DNA from: Halolamina litorea
Lineage (GTDB): Archaea; Halobacteriota; Halobacteria; Halobacteriales; Haloferacaceae
Assembly: GCF_026616205.1 (NCBI RefSeq)
Contig: NZ_JANHGR010000001.1
Span: forward strand, 1,302,001 to 1,366,000
DNA: 64,000 nt
Reading direction: 5' to 3'
In this document: one piece after another, positions 43,397-52,557 of the stretch
How positions within the stretch are numbered: the first letter of the stretch is position 1
How the letters are laid out: the number at the start of each line of letters is the position of its first letter
Position numbers and translations under genes: made by a program
Notes under the pieces: generated by a model
What the model saw: the letters and a program-made list of their open reading frames with translations, nothing else
Told to the model about the DNA's origin: nothing
Databases searched by the model: none

Positions 43397-43966
43397 TTAC
43401 TCGATGCCGGGCGGGGCACCGTCGCCCCCGAGACGGCGCTGGTCGGCGTAGTAGACGTGGACCGCGCTGGTAGTGCCGAACAGGGCGACCAACCCGACCA
43501 TCCACCCGAGGTCGGGCACCATTCCGAACGGCGGCGCTCCCACCCAGAGGGCGGCGACGAGCGCCGCCGCGAGCGCGCTGAGACCGAGGTAGAACTCGCT
43601 CCACGGGATCTCGTTCCCCTCGACGACCTCCATGTAGACCCGTAGGGACTCCCCACGCTCCGTGAGTTCGATCGTGTCTCGTGAGTTCTCGTACTGCAGG
43701 AGGCCGGCGTCGTCCATCCGTGGTAGATGCGTTTGGTGGAGCGAGACGTAGACGCGCCGACGCTCCTCGGAGCTCACTTGCTCCAGGTTCTCGCCGTTCT
43801 CCCAAGCAGCGATCTGTTCGGAGAGTTCGCCGATCTCTGCCCCCTCATCTCGTCCGATCAGGTAGTGGAGCGCGTGGCGACGCCTGTCGTTGCTGAGTAT
43901 GTCGAACGCCTCCGTTTGACTCAGATCTCCACTGCCGTCGGCGGTGGAACGTTGGGACAGGGCCAT
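43397..43966 (-). CDS. Membrane-anchored winged-helix regulator of the TasA-like operon
   Basis: The 189-residue protein has an N-terminal winged helix (about 15-105; FDILSNDRRRHALHYLIG; SLHQTHLPRMDDAGLLQYE) and two C-terminal membrane helices (about 125-145 and 150-170). It belongs to the ArsR-like haloarchaeal family also represented at 23.7 kb. Divergent placement from the exported-protein operon suggests it controls that operon from the membrane. Its promoter box CTTAACTAA (43990-43998, minus strand) is 27 bases from the start. Confidence 0.83.
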   Translation of the reverse strand: MALSQRSTADGSGDLSQTEAFDILSNDRRRHALHYLIGRDEGAEIGELSEQIAAWENGENLEQVSSEERRRVYVSLHQTHLPRMDDAGLLQYENSRDTIELTERGESLRVYMEVVEGNEIPWSEFYLGLSALAAALVAALWVGAPPFGMVPDLGWMVGLVALFGTTSAVHVYYADQRRLGGDGAPPGIE

Positions 43967-44243
43967 CGTGTATTCGGTTAGTAGTCAATTAGTTAAGAGT
44001 TTCTATAACCTAAGTTAGTTGAAATGTTTACGAGTCCATCGCTTCTGGAACAATCCGGAACCTCGCCGATTAAGCCGGCCTTACACCCTACGCAAGCCGG
44101 TCCTAAAGCGGTGTATGGTCGTGATACGCTCGCTTACAGCGAGCCTACGAACGTGTACGTCAATCATGAAGAAGGGGGTGTACCCCAATGGCTGTGATGT
44201 CGCACACCACCGCTCGAACGGTCGGTGTGTGGGAAAACGAACT
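43967..44243. promoter_or_regulatory. AT-rich divergent control region of regulator and TasA-like operon
   Basis: The first 70 bases are far more AT-rich than the surroundings and hold TTAGT three times (43978, 43989 and 44015), overlapping the regulator's TATA box. The plus-strand gene lacks a TATA box at -27, so its mRNA probably has a leader; GCCTTACACC (44081-44090) is one candidate promoter. The inverted repeat GGGGTGTACCCC lies at 44175-44186. An in-frame ATG at 44166 is a possible but less likely start. Confidence 0.5.
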
Positions 44244-45437
44244 ATGTCCGACGACGACAGCGGTTCCACGATCGAGCTGAATAGGCGGCGAGTACTCGCA
44301 GGACTGGGCACCATCGGTGTCGCGTCTGCGGGGGCGGGCGCGGGGACGATGGCACTGTTCTCCGACACGGAGAGCAGTAGCGGGAACACGGTGCAGGCGG
44401 GGACCCTGGATCTGACCCTCGGCAACGGCGGCAGTGCGCCACTTTCGGCGTCAAACGTCGCCCCGGGCGATTCCGGAACGAGCGTCCTGCAGGTGAACAA
44501 CGAGGGCTCGATCAACGGCTCCCTCGACGTCAACGTGGCGAACGTGTCCCCGAATGACGCCAACCCGGAGCCCGAGCAGTCCCTCGACGGCACTCGGCAG
44601 TTCGACATCCACTACGGGTTCGACAACGCGAGCCCGCAGAACCAGGTGTCGCTCCAGTCTGAGTTCGGCGGTATCGCGACGGTCGAGATCGACCTGAGTT
44701 CCGATCCCGTCGTCGTCACGGCCGACCTCCCCTACGCGCTGGACCCGGACGGAGGGAGCAACGATTTCGACGACTCGATCACGTTCGCGTTCGACGCCGA
44801 CAACGACGGCGTCGAGGACTTCCAGCTGGCCGCGCGGGATTCAGACGGGAGCGACACGTTCGAGCTGGTCTACGACGACGGGAGCGCGCTGCCGTCCGGA
44901 TCGCGCAACCGCAATCAGCCGGTCCCCTCCGGGTACGACGTCCGTCTCGAGAACGGTAACAAACGATTCGTGGTGGAGGTTCCGGCCGGCGACCTCGCTG
45001 ACCCGTTCGCGATCACCGGTCAGGCGAACCTCGCTGCGTACTCCCCCAGTACTTCCGGGAGCAACCTCTCGATCCCGCTCATCCCCGGGTTCGGCTACAA
45101 CAACCCGCCTGTGGCCGGGACGAGCCCGTTCGACGGGACCGCGACGAAGATGGTCGAGATCCAGTCGGGTGAGCTCCGGACGCTCGCGGATCTGTTGGAC
45201 GTGACCGTCTCGGTCAGTTCAGACGCGGCAGCCAGCTCGAACGACACGTTCGTCTCGGCGGGCAAACTCAACCGTCTCCCGATGGTGGACGCGGAGCCGA
45301 ACGAGCCTCTCGATTCGGGTGGCAGCAAGTACGTGATCGTCGAGTACGAGCTCTCCCCGAACGTGGGGAACGCGGTCCAGAACGACTCGGTGGACTTCGA
45401 CGTGGAGGTCGAGCTCAACCAAGAGGACTCGCAGTAA
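44244..45437 (+). CDS. Exported TasA/camelysin-like protein 1
   Basis: The 397-residue protein has the SipW-type signal region: NRRRVLAGLGTIGVASAG (13-30), then GTMALFSDTESSSGNTVQAG (34-53) and TLDLTL, the hallmark of bacterial TasA/CalY. The mature part is beta-rich. Its end, GNAVQNDSVDFDVEVELNQ, matches the C-terminal motif of TasA-type subunits. It would be cleaved by the operon's signal peptidase and assembled on the surface. A central region (about 120-330) is extra relative to bacterial TasA. The start MSDDDS is shared with protein 2, which supports 44244. Confidence 0.85.
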   Translation: MSDDDSGSTIELNRRRVLAGLGTIGVASAGAGAGTMALFSDTESSSGNTVQAGTLDLTLGNGGSAPLSASNVAPGDSGTSVLQVNNEGSINGSLDVNVANVSPNDANPEPEQSLDGTRQFDIHYGFDNASPQNQVSLQSEFGGIATVEIDLSSDPVVVTADLPYALDPDGGSNDFDDSITFAFDADNDGVEDFQLAARDSDGSDTFELVYDDGSALPSGSRNRNQPVPSGYDVRLENGNKRFVVEVPAGDLADPFAITGQANLAAYSPSTSGSNLSIPLIPGFGYNNPPVAGTSPFDGTATKMVEIQSGELRTLADLLDVTVSVSSDAAASSNDTFVSAGKLNRLPMVDAEPNEPLDSGGSKYVIVEYELSPNVGNAVQNDSVDFDVEVELNQEDSQ

Positions 45438-45452
45438 CCGAGGTGACCTCGC

Positions 45453-45590
45453 ATGAGTGAACAGTCCCTCATCGTCCGCCTCGCCGGACGCCGAACCCAC
45501 ACCGGGCTTGGCACCGACAGGAGCGACAGCCCCGTCGGCGCCGAGGGCGAGAAGTCGACCGGCGCGCCCGAGCGAGGAACCCGGAGGTAG
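45453..45590 (+). CDS. 45-residue small ORF between the two TasA-like genes
   Basis: This open frame has a strong ribosome-binding site, GAGGTGA at 45441-45447, five bases before the ATG. It ends at TAG 45588-45590, inside the GGAGGT that serves the next gene. It codes for a basic, Arg-rich peptide (begins MSEQSLIVRLAGRR, ends APERGTRR) with no membrane segment. It may be a real microprotein, or a translated leader that couples the two large genes. Confidence 0.45.
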   Translation: MSEQSLIVRLAGRRTHTGLGTDRSDSPVGAEGEKSTGAPERGTRR

Positions 45591-45596
45591 CCACGC

Positions 45597-46766
45597 ATGA
45601 GCGACGACGACAGTTGGTCGGCGGAGATCACCCGACGGCGCGCGCTCGGCGGTATGTTCACGCTGGGCGCCGCCGCCTCGGCCGCGGGTGCAGGGACGAT
45701 GGCGTTGTTCAGCGACACCGAATCGAGTACCGGAAACACAGTGCAGGCCGGCACGCTCGACCTCACGGTGAACGGCAGCGGCTCGAACGCCGTCGTCGAC
45801 GTGTCGAACGTCGCTCCGGGCAACACCGGCAGCGACTCGACGAGGATCCGGAACGACGGCACGCTCCCTGGCTACCTCACGTTCGGCGTCGCCGGTTTCG
45901 CGAACCCCGAAAACGGCGTCAACGAGCCTGAATCGGGCGCCCTGCTGGAGCGTGATCCGCGTGGAGCCAGCTCCGGGGGCGACCACACCGGCGAGTTGGC
46001 ACAGAGCCTGGACATCAAGATGAAGCTGCTCGTCGACGGTGACCCACACTACCTCGTCGGGGACGAGAACGAGTACGAACTGGCGTCCGAGGTTCGGCTC
46101 GGGGCCTACTCGCTGAACGGTGATTCGGGGCCCGCGGACCTGCAGCTCGATGCCGGACAGGAGATCGAGTTCGTGACGGACTACAAGATCTCCGACAACG
46201 TCCGCAACGAGGTCCAGAGCGATAGCGTCGTCATCGACCTCGCGTTCGCGCTCATGCAGGAGCGGGGACAGACGGTCGTTCCCGAGACCCGGGAAGTCGA
46301 CGCGTCGACGATCGGTCCCAAAGGGAACAACGCCGGCGTTCGGTTCGCCGTGACGAACGACTTCGGGCAGGAGGCGACCGTCTCCGCGCTCCACGTCCAG
46401 CCCGCGAACACGGATCTCGAACTCTTGAGCGACCTCCAGGGCGGCTCCGGCTACCGAAACGGGAACTACGACTTCGGCGCCGACGTGTACGTCGATGCCG
46501 ACACCGACGGCTGGGTCGACGGCGGGAGCGGCGAGTTCCCCGTCCCCGGTTGGATCGACCTGACGGCGGACGGCTACGACGACAACGCCGACCGGGAAGC
46601 GGTGATCGCGGCCGGCAACACCGCGACGGTGTCGCTCTATGCCTTCCGACAGACGGAAGGCAGCTACCCGTTCGACATGACCGACGAGCCGGTTCGTGTC
46701 ACCCTCGACGTGACCCTGAACGACGGGACCGAGACGTTCGTACCGCTCACGATGACGCCCGAGTAG
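45597..46766 (+). CDS. Exported TasA/camelysin-like protein 2
   Basis: The 389-residue protein has the same signal pattern as protein 1: TRRRALGGMFTLGAAASAAG, then GTMALFSDTESSTGNTVQAG and TLDLTV. The TasA-like core ends near residue 220 at RNEVQSDSVVIDLAFALMQ. About 165 further residues form a second beta domain (NNAGVRFAVTNDFGQEATVS ... ADVYVDADTDGW) not present in protein 1. GGAGGT precedes the ATG by eight bases. It is probably a second, two-domain fibre or matrix subunit. Confidence 0.85.
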   Translation: MSDDDSWSAEITRRRALGGMFTLGAAASAAGAGTMALFSDTESSTGNTVQAGTLDLTVNGSGSNAVVDVSNVAPGNTGSDSTRIRNDGTLPGYLTFGVAGFANPENGVNEPESGALLERDPRGASSGGDHTGELAQSLDIKMKLLVDGDPHYLVGDENEYELASEVRLGAYSLNGDSGPADLQLDAGQEIEFVTDYKISDNVRNEVQSDSVVIDLAFALMQERGQTVVPETREVDASTIGPKGNNAGVRFAVTNDFGQEATVSALHVQPANTDLELLSDLQGGSGYRNGNYDFGADVYVDADTDGWVDGGSGEFPVPGWIDLTADGYDDNADREAVIAAGNTATVSLYAFRQTEGSYPFDMTDEPVRVTLDVTLNDGTETFVPLTMTPE

Positions 46767-46877
46767 CATCGATCAACCAACGACGACACGCGCGGGTGCG
46801 GGCCGGCCCGGGGAGCGACAGACGCTCACCGCGGTCGCTCCGGCGGTTCGACTCCGCCGGCGTGCATTCGGATCCAG

Positions 46878-47747
46878 ATGGGCAACGATCACACCGACCG
46901 ACCGCTCTCGCGGCGGCGATTACTGACGAGTCTCGCCACCATCGGCGGCTCGCTGAGCGCCGCGGGCGTCGGGACGTGGGCGCTGCTTGACGACCGCGAA
47001 CGGGGGGCGATGACGGTCCAGGCGGGGACCGTGTCGCTCGCTACCGGCGACGGCGCGGTCAGTCCCACCATCACCGTCGATGACGTCGAAGCCGGCGCGA
47101 GCGGGGCCAAGCGCCTCGAACTGACGAACACGGGCAGCCTCGCCGCCGGCCTCACGGTGTGCGTCGACAGCGTGACCGCCGGCGGGAGCGGACCGGCACC
47201 CGACGAGTCGCCGATCGTCGACGTGGTGTTCAACGGCTGCGGGCAGGCACGGCTGCTGTTCGATCGGCAGCCCGACTCGCCGGTGTCCGTGACCGTCGAA
47301 CACGGCGACGGCGACGCCCGTTCCGTCGAGATCGGGACCGACGACCTCGAACGGGACGGCGACGGCTGGCGGTTTACGTACACCCGAACGGGCGGGAAGG
47401 GCGGCTACATCCAGCGCGTTCTCGCCGCCGACCGACGCTGGGACAACGACGACTGCTCGAAGGCCGGCAAGTCGGCTCCCAACCCCTCCGACGGGGCCGA
47501 ACCCACCGACCTCGCCGAACACGTCTCGGTCTCGCTCGGGATCGACCCCGCGAGCGGTGCCGAGGAGACGCTGTTCGACGACGTTCCCGTGGAGGCCCTG
47601 GCCGACGGAGCGACCTGCCACGGCGCGTCGGGCACGCTCGGCAGCGGCGAGAGCGCCGCCCTCGTCGTCGACTGGGACGCCGACGCGTCGCCGGCCCGAC
47701 TCGACGGCCGGATCACGATCGACCTGACTGTGACACTCCAAACATGA
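46878..47747 (+). CDS. Exported TasA-like protein 3 (divergent)
   Basis: The 289-residue protein has a signal LSRRRLLTSLATIGGSLSAAG (10-30) followed by VGTWALLDDRERGAMTVQAG and TVSLAT, a looser version of the SipW signature. The mature part is beta-rich and contains five Cys residues, unusual for a haloarchaeal surface protein and possible disulfides (VCVDSVT, FNGCGQA, NDDCSKA, ATCHGAS). It ends ITIDLTVTLQT like a TasA domain. A 111-base spacer without a gene precedes it. Its TGA overlaps the ATG of a tiny ORF. Confidence 0.8.
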   Translation: MGNDHTDRPLSRRRLLTSLATIGGSLSAAGVGTWALLDDRERGAMTVQAGTVSLATGDGAVSPTITVDDVEAGASGAKRLELTNTGSLAAGLTVCVDSVTAGGSGPAPDESPIVDVVFNGCGQARLLFDRQPDSPVSVTVEHGDGDARSVEIGTDDLERDGDGWRFTYTRTGGKGGYIQRVLAADRRWDNDDCSKAGKSAPNPSDGAEPTDLAEHVSVSLGIDPASGAEETLFDDVPVEALADGATCHGASGTLGSGESAALVVDWDADASPARLDGRITIDLTVTLQT

Positions 47748-47800
47748 CCGAACGTACTCGACTCGACCGACGGACTCTCGAACGGGTGACGCGCCGATGA
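47744..47800 (+). CDS. 18-codon linker ORF overlapping both neighbours
   Basis: The ATG at 47744 overlaps the stop of the preceding gene (ATGA), and its TGA at 47798-47800 overlaps the ATG of the signal peptidase gene. The peptide, MTERTRLDRRTLERVTRR, is very basic. A GGTGA inside it (47785-47789) is placed to initiate the next gene. It may serve only to carry ribosomes across the 49-base gap. Confidence 0.35.
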   Translation: MTERTRLDRRTLERVTRR

Positions 47801-48357
47801 AGACCCCGGACCTCGAAACGGTCGGTGCCATCGTGCTCGTGCTCGCGGTGCTCCCCTTCGTCGCCTACGCGGTCCCACAGGCCGTCGGCGCGACGAACAG
47901 CTACGTGGTTCTCTCGGACAGCATGTCCCCGGAGATCCGGGCCGGCGACGTGGTGATCGTCGACGACGTGTCGAGCGACTCGATCGGCGTCGGCGACGTG
48001 ATCACCTACGAGTCGGCCGACTCGGACGAGCGGATCACCCACCGCGTGGTCGCCGTCGACGCGTCGGACGGCGAACGGCGGTTCGAGACGAAGGGGGACG
48101 CCAACGAGGAGGCCGACCCGCGCCCGGTTCCGGCGAGTGCCGTGATCGGCGTCGTCCAGTTCCACATCCCCCTCATCGGCCACGTGATATCGTTCGCCAG
48201 CTCCGACCTCGGCCTGTTGCTGTTCGTCGTCCTCCCGGCGTCGGCGCTCGCGATCTCCGAGGTATACTCGCTCTACCGCGACGCCACCGGCGGGGGCAGT
48301 ACCGAACCAACGGAGACGACCCCGGACAGTCGGCAGGATCACGGAGGGGACGACTGA
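47797..48357 (+). CDS. ER-type signal peptidase I (SipW-like)
   Basis: The 186-residue membrane protease has helix 1 at residues 8-30 and catalytic Ser42 in VLSDSMSPEIRAGD. His82 in ERITHRVVAVD replaces the Lys of bacterial enzymes, making it Ser-His type like Sec11 and SipW. The conserved box KGDANEEADP follows, and a second helix spans about 130-160. Position inside the operon suggests it processes the TasA-like precursors. The C-terminal tail is disordered. The stop overlaps the next ATG by one base. Confidence 0.9.
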   Translation: MKTPDLETVGAIVLVLAVLPFVAYAVPQAVGATNSYVVLSDSMSPEIRAGDVVIVDDVSSDSIGVGDVITYESADSDERITHRVVAVDASDGERRFETKGDANEEADPRPVPASAVIGVVQFHIPLIGHVISFASSDLGLLLFVVLPASALAISEVYSLYRDATGGGSTEPTETTPDSRQDHGGDD

Positions 48358-48824
48358 TGGGGAGCAGTCGCTACCGGGCCGTGTTCGCGGCGCTGTTGTT
48401 CGCACTCGCGCTGACCACGGCCGGGGTCCTCGGCGGCGGCGGGAGCGTGGCGGGGTTCTCCTCCAGCGTCGCGGTCGGCGTCGGCTTCGTCGCCGACGGG
48501 ACGCCGACGGCAACCGCGGCCCCGACGGCGACGGCAACCCCCACCGCAGCCCCGACAGCAACCTCGACGCCGAACGCCACCGTCACACCAACACCTACCG
48601 CCACGCCAACCCCGACACCTACCGCCACACCAACCCCGACGCCTACCGCCACGCCAACCTCGACGCCGAACGCCACCGTCACACCAACACCCACCGCCAC
48701 ACCAACCCCGACACCTACCGCCACGCCAACACCCACGAGCACACCAACCCCCACCACCACGCCGACGCAGTCACAGAACACCACTAGTAGCGCCACGCCG
48801 ACCGAGACCCCCGAAACCGAGTGA
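48357..48824 (+). CDS. Thr/Pro-rich stalk protein with signal segment
   Basis: The 155-residue protein has a hydrophobic N-terminal segment (about 6-33), a short GFSSSVAVGVGF stretch and then about 105 residues made of TPTPTATP-type repeats with two NAT sequons. Such stretches act as extended, O-glycosylated spacers near the haloarchaeal S-layer. No folded domain or C-terminal anchor is visible. Start and stop overlap the neighbouring genes, so it is part of the operon. Confidence 0.72.
   Translation: MGSSRYRAVFAALLFALALTTAGVLGGGGSVAGFSSSVAVGVGFVADGTPTATAAPTATATPTAAPTATSTPNATVTPTPTATPTPTPTATPTPTPTATPTSTPNATVTPTPTATPTPTPTATPTPTSTPTPTTTPTQSQNTTSSATPTETPETE
48561..48752 (+). repeat. Two 96-bp tandem repeats coding the Thr/Pro stalk
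   Basis: Two copies of a 32-codon unit (one TSTPNATV followed by TPTPTATP three times) stand head to tail, starting at 48561 and 48657. The last eight codons of the second copy have drifted. An eight-codon subunit underlies the larger repeat, so length variation by recombination is likely. Confidence 0.8.
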
Positions 48825-50023
48825 CCATGGCGGGAACACGACGAGTAACCAAACGGACCGTGCTGATCCTCCTCGTCGTGTCACTCGTGCTGTTCGGTCT
48901 CGGGGCGGGGATCATCGACAGCGGGGACGATAGCCCCTCGCCGGACCAGACGCCCCCGCCTTCGACGACGGAGACGACGCCGGGCGTGGGACAGCCGACT
49001 GTCACGGTCACGCCGCCGGAGGGAACACCGACCGAGACGGACCAACCGGAATTTACATCCACAGGAACGGCCCGCCCCAACGCGACCGAAACCACGACAC
49101 CGACTGTGGCCGAGACGCCGGCGACCGCTCCCAACGCCTCGCTCCGAATCGACGCGTCCTCACCCCCGGATGTGGAGAACGACGACGGCGTTGTCGGGCC
49201 GCTCTGGGGCTCGCTGGGGGGGACCCTCACGTGGAACGGCTCGGTCGACAGCGTCGTGATCGTGGTGAGCGCGGTGGCACCCGACGAGGGGTGGGTCGAA
49301 CGCGAACGCGTAACCGTTCGGCCAGAAACTGACTCGGTCGGGATCGCCGACGTGCTCGACGGCGAGCGCTACCGGCTCCTCGGCGGCGACCTGTCGCGAG
49401 GGCTCGACAACCCGGACGGCGGGACGACGGTCACCCGAACCGGCGCCGTCGGCGTCACCGCCGTACTGTTCGAGGACGGCCGGGAGCGAACACGCGTGAC
49501 CGACACCGCGACCTACCGCTTCGACGTGGCCAACACGGGCGACGTCGACATCTCGGTCTCGGCCACGGACGACGACGAACAGGTCACCGCAGTCAGTGAC
49601 GGCGGCGACTTCGCCCCGGGAAGGAGCGCGAACCGGTCGATGACGGTCAGCAACACCGGCAGCTTCGCGGGGACCGTCGGGGTGTACGTAGAGAACAGAC
49701 GCGGCAGCGAGAACGGGTTCGCGGCGCCCGAGAAAGCCGTCGACGACGACCCAGCGAGCGAACTGCTCGAACAGCTCCGCATCCGGATCGCTGTCGGCAG
49801 CGGTGCGGATCGACGCTACGTGCTCGGCGGCCCGACCACCTGGGTCGACCTCTCCGGATCGATCGACGAGAACAGGCAGATCACCTCGTTCGGTCTCGAT
49901 CCGGGCGAGAGCCGTACACTCGTCGTCGAGTGGCGGCTCCCCGAGAGCGCTGGGAACGAACTGATGACCGACACCGCGAACTGGGACGTCACCTTCGTCT
50001 TCGAGAGCGACGGCGCCGACTGA
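48821..50023 (+). CDS. Membrane-anchored protein with TasA-like C-terminus
   Basis: The 400-residue protein has an uncleaved N-terminal anchor (RTVLILLVVSLVLFGLGAG, about 13-31) and a Thr/Pro-rich linker (about 36-105). The beta-rich ectodomain contains TYRFDVANTGDVDISVSA, MTVSNTGSFAGTVGVYVEN and a terminal SAGNELMTDTANWDVTFVF that parallels the end of TasA-like proteins 1 and 2. It could be the cell-surface anchor or minor subunit, analogous in role to TapA. GTG at 48821 overlaps the previous stop; ATG at 48827 is the alternative. Confidence 0.75.
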   Translation: MTMAGTRRVTKRTVLILLVVSLVLFGLGAGIIDSGDDSPSPDQTPPPSTTETTPGVGQPTVTVTPPEGTPTETDQPEFTSTGTARPNATETTTPTVAETPATAPNASLRIDASSPPDVENDDGVVGPLWGSLGGTLTWNGSVDSVVIVVSAVAPDEGWVERERVTVRPETDSVGIADVLDGERYRLLGGDLSRGLDNPDGGTTVTRTGAVGVTAVLFEDGRERTRVTDTATYRFDVANTGDVDISVSATDDDEQVTAVSDGGDFAPGRSANRSMTVSNTGSFAGTVGVYVENRRGSENGFAAPEKAVDDDPASELLEQLRIRIAVGSGADRRYVLGGPTTWVDLSGSIDENRQITSFGLDPGESRTLVVEWRLPESAGNELMTDTANWDVTFVFESDGAD

Positions 50024-50380
50024 TCAACCGAGGAGCAATCGGAGATTGAGCGACGTGGTGAACGCCCCGATCAGCGCGATCGTGACCGGCGGGAGGTAGT
50101 AGAGCACCCGGTCCTCGGCGTTCGCCCCGTCGACGCTGATGAGGATACAGGCGACGAACACCCCGATCTTCAGGACCACGAACCCGGGGAGCCCGTAGGC
50201 GTCGGTCACGGTTCGGACGAGGGCGTTCGCCTCCCTGACGCTGTCGCTGTACCACAGGAGCGCGATGGTCGTCACCACGTCGCCGACGCCGTAGGTGGCG
50301 GTGGCGACGATCCAGAGCTGCGTGAACGTCGCCCGGTCGACGTCGGTGTCCTCGATACTGAACCGTGCCAGAAATGTCAC
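50024..50380 (-). CDS. Three-helix membrane protein convergent with the TasA-like operon
   Basis: The 118-residue protein has three hydrophobic segments (about 24-45, 65-85 and 93-115). The start is GTG 50378-50380, with a GCTATTTCTT box about 27 bases upstream. The family is not recognised; haloarchaea have many membrane proteins of this size. Position at the operon's end is suggestive but it is transcribed separately. Confidence 0.65.
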   Translation of the reverse strand: MTFLARFSIEDTDVDRATFTQLWIVATATYGVGDVVTTIALLWYSDSVREANALVRTVTDAYGLPGFVVLKIGVFVACILISVDGANAEDRVLYYLPPVTIALIGAFTTSLNLRLLLG

Positions 50381-50426
50381 AGAGAAAGGACGGCGGTTCC
50401 GAAGAAATAGCTACCGGTCGGATGGT

Positions 50427-51644
<1,218 letters not shown>

Positions 51645-51722
51645 GCTCCCCCGCTGTCGGGCCAGCGGCTTAGTGGTTCCCACCGGGCAGCAGCGTTTTG
51701 GTCACGCAGCCGAACTATCGGT

Positions 51723-52556
51723 ATGGAACACATCGACGCCGGGGGCGCCCGGATTCCGAAGCTCGGACTCGGCACTTGGCAGAACGAGGATCAGTCGTGT
51801 GCCGGGGCCGTCGAGACGGCGCTGGAACTGGGCTATCGCCACATCGACACCGCACAAGTGTACCAGAACGAGGTGGCGGTCGGGAACGGCATCGCCGCCG
51901 CCGACGTGGACCGCGAGGACGTCTTCCTGACGACGAAGGTGTGGCGCTCGAACTTCCACCACGACGACGTGATCGAATCGGTCGAGGAGAGCCTCGAAAA
52001 GCTCGACACTGACTACGTCGACCTTCTGTTGATGCACTGGCCCCACAAGCGCGTTCCCGTCGCAGAAACGCTCGGCGCGATGGCGGAACTCCACGACCGC
52101 GGGCTGGTCGAGCACATCGGCGTCAGCAACTTCACGGCCGAGCAACTCCGACAGGCAATCCGGGTCTCGAACGTCCCCATCGTCGCCAATCAGGTGCTCT
52201 ACCACCCCTACTACGACCAGTCGGACCTCCTCGAAGTCTGCCGGGAGGAGGACGTGGCGCTGACGGCCTACAGCCCGCTCGCTCGTGGCGCCGTACTCGA
52301 CGACGACGTGCTCGCGACGATCGGCGAGCGCTACGACAAGTCCGCCCCACAGGTCGCGCTCCGCTGGCTGGTCCAGCAGGAGGGCGTCGTCGCCATCCCC
52401 AAGGCCAGCAGCCGGGAGCACCTCGCGAGCAACCTTGCCGTCTTCGACTTCGAACTCTCGGAGTCGGAGATGGCCCGCGTGGGAAGTCGAACGCCCGGCA
52501 TCCGGACCCGACTCTACAACCTCATGCCGCGGCTCGGGCGGAACATCCCGGTCTGA
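51723..52556 (+). CDS. Aldo/keto reductase
   Basis: The 277-residue NADPH-dependent reductase has the tetrad Asp/Tyr in HIDTAQVYQNE (about 40), Lys in LTTKVW and His in LLMHWP, and the NADP loop AIPKASSREHL. It is similar along its length to the AKR at 32.7 kb. A TATA-like element is not obvious; the ATG follows CGAACTATCGGT closely. Confidence 0.9.
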   Translation: MEHIDAGGARIPKLGLGTWQNEDQSCAGAVETALELGYRHIDTAQVYQNEVAVGNGIAAADVDREDVFLTTKVWRSNFHHDDVIESVEESLEKLDTDYVDLLLMHWPHKRVPVAETLGAMAELHDRGLVEHIGVSNFTAEQLRQAIRVSNVPIVANQVLYHPYYDQSDLLEVCREEDVALTAYSPLARGAVLDDDVLATIGERYDKSAPQVALRWLVQQEGVVAIPKASSREHLASNLAVFDFELSESEMARVGSRTPGIRTRLYNLMPRLGRNIPV

Positions 52557-52557
52557 G

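Noticed and set aside
46767-46877. Small gene between TasA-like genes 2 and 3
   Set aside because: The only open frame runs far into the next gene, has no ribosome-binding site and gives Arg-rich sequence typical of an off-frame reading.
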